NCBI GenBank assembly: GCA_023382655.1
Contig: JAHDWK010000008.1
Coordinates: 1-64,000 of the forward strand
Length of the DNA stretch: 64,000 nt
Direction: 5' to 3'
DNA from: Anaerolineae bacterium
GTDB taxonomy: Bacteria > Chloroflexota > Anaerolineae > Promineifilales > Promineifilaceae
Shown here piece after piece: positions 49,798 through 57,002 of the stretch. Position 1 is the stretch's first letter. Every line of letters begins with the position of its first letter. Made by a program: the position numbers and the translations under genes. The notes under the pieces are model-generated. The model saw only the letters and a list, made by a program, of their open reading frames with translations. It was not told the DNA's origin and made no database searches.

Positions 49798-51889
49798 ACA
49801 CGAATGGTAATTCAAACCAAAATACAGACCCACCATCCGGCCGATCCTCCACGCCCACACGGCCGTGGTGCGCCTCGATCACCGTCTTCACCACATACAG
49901 CCCCAGGCCAATGCCATACTGCTCCCGGTCTACCGAGTCCAGGCGTACAAAGCGGTGAAATAAATTATCCCGCTCAGCCGGGGGGATACCTGGCCCTTCG
50001 TCACATACCGCTACCCGCAAACGGCCGTCCGCCCACTGCGTTTCGATGGCAATGGTTGCGCCAGGCGGGCTATATTTGCTGCCATTCGTCAGCAAATTGA
50101 CCACCACCTGTGTCAGCCGGGCGGGGTCAGCCGTGATCTCCGGCAAATCATCAGGTTCGCGGCGGGAAACAGCCTGCTGCCGCCTTTCCAGCAATGGCCG
50201 GACAATGTGCAGCGCGTCGGTAATGGAATCCTGAATAAGACACGGCCGTGGCCGAATAACAAATTCTCCTGCTTCAATACTGCTGCTTTCCAGCAAATTA
50301 TCAATCAATGTTTGCAGGCTGGAAAGGCTGAGATAAGATGGCTTTAGTAGTTCCCGCATCTCGGTGGCAGAGAGGTTTTCCTGCTCATCCAGTAGTAGTT
50401 CCATTGATGCCTGGAGCGTACTCAACGGGGTGCGGAACTCATGTGAAATGTTCGCCAGGAAATAGGAGCGCAAGCGCCGCACCGCTTCCTCCTGGGTCAC
50501 ATCACGCAAGACCAGCACCACTCGTGCCGATGGCTGGGCCAAATCCTGTTGCAACGGATGCAGGCGCGCTCCGGTCACCGCCAGCACGCTATTTTTGCCA
50601 CTGCGGGCGCGAATGACGATCTGGCGTTTGCTGCCTGCCGGGGGTACCAATTCTAAAAAGCGGCGGCTTTCTGGCTCCACCATCTGGAAAACTTCATTGG
50701 CCGTCATGCCCACCGCTTCCCCGGCTGACCAGCCGGTAAGCGTCTCTGCACCCTGGCTGAAGAAGGTGATACGGCCGTAGCCATCCAGCGTCACCACCCC
50801 CTCCACAATAGATTGAATGAGGGTATTCAACCATTCCCGCGCCTGCGACTGTTCTTCCAGCGAATGCAGCATCATCTCCTGGCTGCGATGCAATGCCGTC
50901 GCCAGTGTGCTGATTTCGGCCGGGGACGAAATCAGCGGAATGGGGGCGATCAAATCGCCCTGACTGATTTGTTCGGCCACACTCGTTAGCTTTTGCAGGG
51001 GCGCGACCAGTTGGCGTACATACCAGCCGCCTAACAACCCGGCCAACAACACAACAACGGCCGTGCTAATCACCAACACCGCCAACGCCTGCCTCTCGGT
51101 GGTGATCAAATCATTCACCGGCAGCGCCACCTCAGAAAAAATAACGGCCTCGCCGCTGGCGCCTGGCAACGGCATGTAGGCCACCAAATAGGTATTGTCT
51201 TTCACCATCATCTCTGACTGCTGCGCCAGCAAAACATCCTGCTGGCTCGTTGCGACTGTGCCATTAACGGAAAAAGAGACTTCATCCACTCCTGCCAGGC
51301 TGCTGCTCAATCGCTCGCCCGCCGGCGAAAGAATGGTGTGGGCGACGCCGGTGTTCTGGGCAAGCTGGTTGAGGGCGGCTTCATCCAGCCAGCGACCGGT
51401 AACGGTTGCCCCCAGCAGTTGTTGGTTGGTGGTGTCTGTGACCGGCCGGCTGGCGAGGATGGCCGGTTGGCCGTTGAGCAGAGTGAAATGATTGGATGAT
51501 GGCGAGGCGCAAACGGCCGTAAACACCACATCGCCCGCCAGCAAACGGCCGTCCTGGCAAAAAACCAGAATATCCAGGTCACTTTGTGTCTGAAAATCCT
51601 GCAAATAGGATGATAGTTCACTCAAGGCGTTGCGGCGTACAAGCTGCTGCAATGTCGGCCGTTCCGCAAAAAGCTGGGCCAGATCGGCCAGCCGTACCTG
51701 TTCCGCCTGCAACAGCGACAGGGTGGCCTGCCGTGCATTATGCACATTTTGCCATGCTTGCTGTTCTAATTGGCGGCGGGTGAGCCAGTAGGCGGGCACG
51801 CTGGTACTCAGGGTAGTCAACACAATCAGTAGCAAAAAGGCTACTAACAGGCGCATGGAAAAGCTATGAATAATAAACCACCGTCTCAT
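49796..51889 (-). CDS. Membrane sensor histidine kinase with HAMP and PAS domains
   Basis: 697 residues from ATG at 51889 (an in-frame TTG 45 bases earlier is possible). First span near residues 12-32, then a large extracytoplasmic sensor domain of about 230 residues, a second span (AVLVISTAVVVLLAGLLGGW), HAMP (RQLVAPLQKLTSVAEQISQG), a PAS domain (WLNTLIQSIVEGVVTLDGYG), the H-box FLANISHEFRTPLSTL with phospho-histidine, and N, G1, G2 boxes (NLLTNGSKYS, VCDEGPGIPP, GIGLGLYVVKTVIEAHHG). The sensor domain has a CACHE-like look. Signal unknown. It phosphorylates the response regulator encoded downstream. Confidence 0.9.
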   Translation of the reverse strand: MRRWFIIHSFSMRLLVAFLLLIVLTTLSTSVPAYWLTRRQLEQQAWQNVHNARQATLSLLQAEQVRLADLAQLFAERPTLQQLVRRNALSELSSYLQDFQTQSDLDILVFCQDGRLLAGDVVFTAVCASPSSNHFTLLNGQPAILASRPVTDTTNQQLLGATVTGRWLDEAALNQLAQNTGVAHTILSPAGERLSSSLAGVDEVSFSVNGTVATSQQDVLLAQQSEMMVKDNTYLVAYMPLPGASGEAVIFSEVALPVNDLITTERQALAVLVISTAVVVLLAGLLGGWYVRQLVAPLQKLTSVAEQISQGDLIAPIPLISSPAEISTLATALHRSQEMMLHSLEEQSQAREWLNTLIQSIVEGVVTLDGYGRITFFSQGAETLTGWSAGEAVGMTANEVFQMVEPESRRFLELVPPAGSKRQIVIRARSGKNSVLAVTGARLHPLQQDLAQPSARVVLVLRDVTQEEAVRRLRSYFLANISHEFRTPLSTLQASMELLLDEQENLSATEMRELLKPSYLSLSSLQTLIDNLLESSSIEAGEFVIRPRPCLIQDSITDALHIVRPLLERRQQAVSRREPDDLPEITADPARLTQVVVNLLTNGSKYSPPGATIAIETQWADGRLRVAVCDEGPGIPPAERDNLFHRFVRLDSVDREQYGIGLGLYVVKTVIEAHHGRVGVEDRPDGGSVFWFELPFV

Positions 51890-52215
51890 ATTTGTGATGC
51901 ATCTCGGCCATTTCCTGATTATGCCACTTTTCAAACAGGGTTTTATAGATTAAAAAATTAACAAGGTAATGCTGTGGCCGGTGTCACCACCGTGCCACCC
52001 GGCTCGGTCAGAGACCGGCCAGAGCTTTTACCCGATTTATTATTTAATGAACAATACCTTGTTGGCCGGTAATGGGCAATGGTCATAAAATGGCTGGGCC
52101 CTTCACCAACCGTTGACCAATCCGGCTGATTGGGGAACTGTGTGGTATGTGCAACAAGGCTAACTGAAGGAGATTCTCCCTCTTCACCGATTACGGATCA
52201 CCGATTACCAGACCA
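51890..52215. other. Divergent intergenic region between histidine kinase and P450 genes
   Basis: No gene. CAAGGTA near 51961 is the complement of TACCTTG near 52051, and GGTC-AGA-GACC occurs near 52005, so some dyad symmetry exists. The stretch ends with ACCGATTACGG and ACCGATTACC words (52187-52210) immediately before the P450 start, leaving no Shine-Dalgarno. Confidence 0.5.
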
Positions 52216-53463
52216 ATGCCTACCTTTGACCTCTTCAGTCCCGCTTTTAAGCGCGACCCCTTCACCACCTTTGCGCAGATGCGCCAGGAAGCACCCGTTT
52301 ATGCGCATGTGTCACCCAGCGGCGCCATAACCTGGTACATCACCCGGTACGAGGATGTGTTGGCCGTCCTCAAAGACAATGACCACTTTGTGAAAGATAT
52401 ACACAATACGCGGTCGGGCACGGCCGTTTCCTCCACCTCACGACCCACCCTCCACCAATTGATCAACCAGAATATGCTCTTTTCTGATCCACCTGACCAT
52501 ACCCGGCTGCGGGCGTTGGTAAACCAGGCATTCACGCCACGCCGCGTGGAACAGACCGCGCCACGCATTCAGGCGGCAGCCGATGATCTGTTGGATCGGG
52601 TAGCGACAGCCGGTCAGATGGAGTTGATTGCTGACTATGCCCTGCCACTGCCGGTAGTGGTCATTTCGGAAATGTTGGGCATCCCCGCGGCCGACCAGAC
52701 GGATGTGGCCGATTGGTCACAGGCGATTATTTCACCGGGCGGTCGCGGATTGGGGCAACGAGTACGCAAACAGAAGATGCGGGCGTTGGTGGAGTATCTG
52801 GATCGTCTGTTTGCCGCTCGCCGCCGCCAACCGCAGGATGATCTGGTGACGGCGCTGGTGCAGGCTAGAATGGAGGCAGGGGACCGGCTGAGTGAACCAG
52901 AACTTTCCAGTATGGTGGCGCTGCTATTGGTGACAGGGCATGAGACGACGGTAAATCTGATTGGCAATGGGGCGCTGGCGCTGCTGCAAAACCCGACCCA
53001 GTTGGCCTGGCTGCGGGAGAACAAAGAGGGGTGGGGAACGGCCGTTGAAGAACTCTTACGCTACGATGGGCCTGTGGAAACGTCTACTACCCGGTGGGTG
53101 CGTGCGGATTTCACGTTCAAGGGCAATCTGCTACGGCGGGGCGACGTAGTGCGTGTCTGCCTGGCCTCCGCCAGCCGGGACGCCACCCAATTTACCCGCC
53201 CTGACGACCTGGATTTAACCCGCGCCGATAATAAACATCTGGCGTTTGGGCACGGAATCCATTACTGCCTGGGTGCACCGCTGGCCCGGCTGGAAGGACA
53301 AATTGGGCTGCAAACGTTGTTTACCCGGTTTCCCCATTTGCGGCTGGCCATGTCCCCGGCCGAACTGGTCTGGCGGCCTGGGGTATTGTTTCGCGGACTA
53401 CATAGTTTGCCGGTTAGCGGGTTGGAGAATGGGACATCAAATCTCCCATTCTCCAACCCTTAA
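52216..53463 (+). CDS. Cytochrome P450
   Basis: 415 residues. I-helix MVALLLVTGHETTVNLIGNG with the oxygen-activating HET-T, the ExxR pair in VEELLRYDGPVETSTTRWVR and the heme loop FGHGIHYCLGAPLARLEGQI with the proximal thiolate C351. It is a class I bacterial P450 of the CYP107-like type, soluble and dependent on separate ferredoxin partners not encoded here. The substrate is unknown. The final 13 or so codons (LENGTSNLPFSNP) are encoded by a 16-bp-stem palindrome, an addition to the normal C-terminus. Confidence 0.93.
   Translation: MPTFDLFSPAFKRDPFTTFAQMRQEAPVYAHVSPSGAITWYITRYEDVLAVLKDNDHFVKDIHNTRSGTAVSSTSRPTLHQLINQNMLFSDPPDHTRLRALVNQAFTPRRVEQTAPRIQAAADDLLDRVATAGQMELIADYALPLPVVVISEMLGIPAADQTDVADWSQAIISPGGRGLGQRVRKQKMRALVEYLDRLFAARRRQPQDDLVTALVQARMEAGDRLSEPELSSMVALLLVTGHETTVNLIGNGALALLQNPTQLAWLRENKEGWGTAVEELLRYDGPVETSTTRWVRADFTFKGNLLRRGDVVRVCLASASRDATQFTRPDDLDLTRADNKHLAFGHGIHYCLGAPLARLEGQIGLQTLFTRFPHLRLAMSPAELVWRPGVLFRGLHSLPVSGLENGTSNLPFSNP
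53419..53459. repeat. Palindrome inside the P450 C-terminal codons, 16-bp stem
   Basis: GGGTTGGAGAATGGGA (53419-53434) pairs perfectly with 53444-53459 around a 9-base loop. It ends two bases before the end of the stop codon region and may terminate transcription. Confidence 0.9.
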
Positions 53464-53494
53464 TATGATATACTTCCGCCAGGAGAATACACCT

Positions 53495-54064
53495 ATGGCA
53501 ACAATGACAAAATCCCCCACCAAAACATTGTTATCGGCTGCCGAGCTTTATAAACAGCCTGATCATGGTGGCCGCACGGAACTGGTAAAAGGAGAACTCA
53601 CACCCATGTCCCCGGCTGGAACTCAACACGGGAAGATCGCCTTGAGATTAGGCGCGATTGTCTGGAATTATGTGGAGGCGCATGGCTTAGGGGAGGTATA
53701 CGCCGCGGAAACGGGTTTTACCATTGAAGAAGACCCGGACACGGTGCGCGCTCCTGATGTTTCTTTTGTGGCGCGCAGCCGCATTCCGCCAGAGGGTGAG
53801 CCGCCGGGTTTTTGGGCGATTGCGCCAGATTTAGTGGCCGAGGTGTTGTCACCGTTTGATGTAGCCAGCAAGGTGCAGCAAAAGATCACAGAGTATCTCC
53901 AGGCCGGTGTGCGTCTGGTGTGGCTGGTTGACCCGGAAACGCAAACTGTCACTGTTTATAAATCATTGGCTGAGGCCCACATTTTGCTCCGTGAGAATGT
54001 GCTGACTGGGGAGGATGTCTTGCCAGGTTTTTCGCTGCTTCTGACTAAATTGTTCCGCCAGTGA
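53495..54064 (+). CDS. Uma2 family (DUF820) putative endonuclease
   Basis: 189 residues from ATG at 53495, with AGGAG nine bases upstream; a longer in-frame reading overlaps the P450 gene and is rejected. TELVKGELTPMSPAGTQHGK, TGFTIEEDPDTVRAPDVSFV, DLVAEVLSPFDVASKVQQKI and YLQAGVRLVWLVDPETQTVT are the Uma2 blocks; the D-x-n-E-V-L-S and following K make a PD-(D/E)xK nuclease-like active site. These proteins are abundant in cyanobacteria and Chloroflexota, and their role is unclear. It overlaps the convergent kinase-like gene by 20 bases. Confidence 0.88.
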   Translation: MATMTKSPTKTLLSAAELYKQPDHGGRTELVKGELTPMSPAGTQHGKIALRLGAIVWNYVEAHGLGEVYAAETGFTIEEDPDTVRAPDVSFVARSRIPPEGEPPGFWAIAPDLVAEVLSPFDVASKVQQKITEYLQAGVRLVWLVDPETQTVTVYKSLAEAHILLRENVLTGEDVLPGFSLLLTKLFRQ

Positions 54065-55055
54065 AGGCGCGGTCGGCCGCTTCAATTGTGCCCCCAGAAA
54101 GAAAATTGGACTGCAAATAGTGTAGGGATTGTGCCCGATCCGCGCCGCCTTCGCTGCTGAGCAGAAGTTGCTGGCAATAGATGGCAATGTCTTCAATGAT
54201 GCGCTCATAGCGATAATAGGCCAGAGCAGCGGGATTGACTTCTGTTTGGCCGTAGCCCTGGTAGAACAGCGTTTCTTCCTGGGTCGGGGTACGGCCGTCC
54301 CCAAACAACCCCGCACCGGCAAACATCAAATCCCGCTCTTTGGGCGCAAAAATAAGGGTATCCCAATCCACGACGTAAAACGCATGGTCGCTGGTCAGCA
54401 CATTGCCGGCGTGAATATCCGCATGGCACAGTGTAAAGGCCGGCGCTTCTGCCTGTACAGCTTGCGCCAGCCGTTCCGTGCGCTCGACCAGATCGGCAAT
54501 CTGCGTTCGTTTGCTCTGCAAAAAGGCGGCGCAGGCACGGGCAATGGGGTCATCGTACATGGCCGTCACCCACAACGCCAGCGCCTCTCGCACCACATCA
54601 CGCCACTGTGGTGAAAACGTCTCCTGACGGATGTGATGCGCCAGGGGGGGAGGTAACACGGCCGTATGCAGCCGCCGCAGGGTCGTCCCCAACTCCCGCC
54701 AGTCGTCGTCTGTTAACGGCCGTTCATACCCATTCTGCCCGGCCACAAAGGGATAGAGGATCACCTTGAAGCCATCTAAATCGGCCCAGAGTTGACCCGT
54801 TTCGGTTGCCAGCGGGGGAATGATTTGGCGGATGCCCTGGCCGCTCAGAAATTTGGGCAGCAGCACAGAGGGTTCATCAAAGATGCCCGACCTTAACTTC
54901 AAGAAATAGGAAGTAGCGCCGGTAGTGATGTGGTAGACCGCCGTGTTCTCATCCGCGCCCAACGGCAGAAACATAACCTGGATGACCGGCAGCCCATACG
55001 CCGCCTGCAAACAGGCAACAATCCTATCATCAGCCAGGTCAGGTTTTTCTAGCAA
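54045..55055 (-). CDS. Aminoglycoside phosphotransferase (APH)-like kinase
   Basis: 336 residues from TTG at 55055 with AGGA eight bases upstream. The kinase fold is visible from AVYHITTGATSYFLKLRSGI (Lys of the N-lobe), a Gly-rich NVL pair, the catalytic loop FTLCHADIHAGNVL with H-x-D-x-x-x-x-N and the metal-binding VVDWDTLIFAPKERDLMF. The APH family includes homoserine, choline and fructosamine kinases and antibiotic phosphotransferases; this one cannot be narrowed down. It is 31 bases from an ABC exporter gene upstream on the same strand, so they may be co-transcribed. Confidence 0.85.
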   Translation of the reverse strand: MLEKPDLADDRIVACLQAAYGLPVIQVMFLPLGADENTAVYHITTGATSYFLKLRSGIFDEPSVLLPKFLSGQGIRQIIPPLATETGQLWADLDGFKVILYPFVAGQNGYERPLTDDDWRELGTTLRRLHTAVLPPPLAHHIRQETFSPQWRDVVREALALWVTAMYDDPIARACAAFLQSKRTQIADLVERTERLAQAVQAEAPAFTLCHADIHAGNVLTSDHAFYVVDWDTLIFAPKERDLMFAGAGLFGDGRTPTQEETLFYQGYGQTEVNPAALAYYRYERIIEDIAIYCQQLLLSSEGGADRAQSLHYLQSNFLSGGTIEAADRAFTGGTI

Positions 55056-55086
55056 GCGAATTTCCTAAAGCCCCCGATCATCTCTT

Positions 55087-56916
55087 CTAATTCTTTTTCA
55101 CCGTCGCCCGCCACTGCCCCAAACTTTGCAGATATTCTGGCGATTGGTGGCGGAAGTAAGTGTCATACAGTTCAGCGTAATGGCCGCCCTGAGCCATCAA
55201 CCGCTCATGGCTGCCCTGCTCAATGATGCGCCCTTTTTGCAGCACCACAATCCGGTCGGCGGCGCGCACGGTGGAGAGACGGTGGGCGATGATGATGGAG
55301 GTGCGCCCGGCCATGATCAGGTTCAGGGCTTGCTGAATTTGGGATTCGGTGAAGGGGTCTACGCTGGCGGTAGCTTCGTCCAGGATGAAGATACGGGGAT
55401 CTTGCACCAGTACGCGCGTCAGCGCCACCAACTGCCGCTGCCCCAATGAGAGACGGCTGCCCCGTTCGCCCGCGTCGCTGAGCAGCCCTTCGGGCAGGGT
55501 TTCCAACCATTCGCCCTCGCCAATTTGGTGCGCTATCGTTTCAATGTCGGCGTCGGTGGCGGTGGGACGGCCGTAACGGATATTCTCCGCTACTGTACCC
55601 GCAAACAAAAATGGCACTTGCGACACAATACCCAATTGGCGGCGGTAATCATGTAAATTCAGCGTGCGAATGTCACGGCCGTCAATACAAATCTCGCCTG
55701 CCTGAAATTCATAAAAGCGAGCGGTCAGTTTGCTGATGCTGGATTTGCCCGCGCCGGTGTGCCCCACCAGCGCCACACTCTCACCGGGCGCAATGGTCAG
55801 CGAAAAATTGTCCAGCACTTGTTCCTGGGTCGAATAGCGAAAGGAGACATTTTGGAAGGCAATTTCTCCGCGCAAAGCTGGCGCCGGTTGGTTATCGGTC
55901 TGAGTAACGGCCGTTTCCACATCCATCAACGCAAATACCCGTTCTGTGGCCGATAACCCGGCCTGGAACTGGCTCCAGAAGGCTGCCAGATTGGTGACGG
56001 GAAACCAGAAGCGGTCAACGGTGCTGATGAACAAATACCAGGCGGCGGCGCTGATTGCCCCGGCTACCACAGCCAGACCGCCAAAATAGATGATCACGGC
56101 CGTGCCAATACCGGCCAACGCATTCAACACCGGGAAAATGTTTGCCAACACAAACCCCCGCCGCACATTAATGTCATACGCCTGCTGGTTAATAGCGCCA
56201 AACTCATCATAAATCGCCTGCTCCTGGCGGAAATTTTTAGCCACACGAATGCCGGTCACTGCTTCTTGAATGGATTTATTTACCTCACCCATCGCCCGCG
56301 ACCCCTGCCGCGTGGTGCGCCGTGCCAACCCGCGAAAGCCCAGAGCCACAAAGGTCACAAACGGGGCCATAATCAAAACAGCCAGTGTTAGCTTCCATTC
56401 GATGGTGAACAAAATGGCAATCAGGATAACGGCCACCGCCAGTTGGTTGATCACATCGGCGCTGAGCATCAGCACTTCGCCAAACTCCTGGGTGTCGCTG
56501 GTAATACGGCTGACCACCCGACCCGAACTGAATTCATCGTAAAAAGACATGTCCTGGCGCGCCGCCGCGGCAAAGGCCTCCCGGCGCATCTCCAACACCA
56601 CATCTTGTACCACTTGCACCATAAGCAACCGGCGCACCCAGTTGAACGCCCAAATAGCAATGCCCAGGAGAAAAACTGCCCCTACCAGCCACGGCCCCAA
56701 ACTGCTGTTGCCGCTCGTGGTCATCAGGTCAACGGCCCAGGCGACCAACAGCGGTACGGTCGCATTAGCGGCGGCGATCAGCGTGATGGCGATGACTGTG
56801 ATAATCATTTTGCGGCGATGGGGTCTAAAATAGTGGCCAATGCGCCGGACTAAGTCTTTGTCATTGTATTGACGGTCATACGCTTCGGCCTCCAGGCCAC
56901 CGGTAATTGCTGCCAT
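55087..56916 (-). CDS. ABC exporter, fused membrane and ATPase domains
   Basis: 609 residues, ATG at 56916 after GGAG. N-terminal six-span type IV exporter domain (about 25-330: HRRKMIITVIAITLIAAANA, LAVAVILIAILFTIEWKLTL) and C-terminal ATPase (about 360-590) with Walker A GHTGAGKSSI, Q-loop SQVPFLFAGT, signature LSLGQRQLVALTRVL, Walker B IFILDEATASVD and H-loop IIIAHRLSTVRAAD. It works as a homodimer or with a partner half-transporter that is not encoded here. The family exports lipids, drugs or peptides. The N-terminus is cytoplasmic and polar. Substrate unknown. Confidence 0.93.
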   Translation of the reverse strand: MAAITGGLEAEAYDRQYNDKDLVRRIGHYFRPHRRKMIITVIAITLIAAANATVPLLVAWAVDLMTTSGNSSLGPWLVGAVFLLGIAIWAFNWVRRLLMVQVVQDVVLEMRREAFAAAARQDMSFYDEFSSGRVVSRITSDTQEFGEVLMLSADVINQLAVAVILIAILFTIEWKLTLAVLIMAPFVTFVALGFRGLARRTTRQGSRAMGEVNKSIQEAVTGIRVAKNFRQEQAIYDEFGAINQQAYDINVRRGFVLANIFPVLNALAGIGTAVIIYFGGLAVVAGAISAAAWYLFISTVDRFWFPVTNLAAFWSQFQAGLSATERVFALMDVETAVTQTDNQPAPALRGEIAFQNVSFRYSTQEQVLDNFSLTIAPGESVALVGHTGAGKSSISKLTARFYEFQAGEICIDGRDIRTLNLHDYRRQLGIVSQVPFLFAGTVAENIRYGRPTATDADIETIAHQIGEGEWLETLPEGLLSDAGERGSRLSLGQRQLVALTRVLVQDPRIFILDEATASVDPFTESQIQQALNLIMAGRTSIIIAHRLSTVRAADRIVVLQKGRIIEQGSHERLMAQGGHYAELYDTYFRHQSPEYLQSLGQWRATVKKN

Positions 56917-56919
56917 TGT

Positions 56920-57000
56920 TTACTCCGTAGTCCGTAATCGGTAATCCGTTATCGGTAATTGGGTAATTGATCGCCTTATCACCCTGTCACCCCATTACCC
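56920..57000. repeat. Mixed CCGTAATCGG and GGTAATTGGG word repeat
   Basis: ACTCCGTAGTCCGTAATCGG, TAATCCGTTATCGG, TAATTGGGTAATTG are followed by ATCACCCTGTCACCCCATTACCC. Two word families meet here, upstream of the ABC exporter and downstream of the GH3 gene. The first words supply the ribosome-binding site of the exporter. Confidence 0.7.
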
Positions 57001-57002
57001 GC

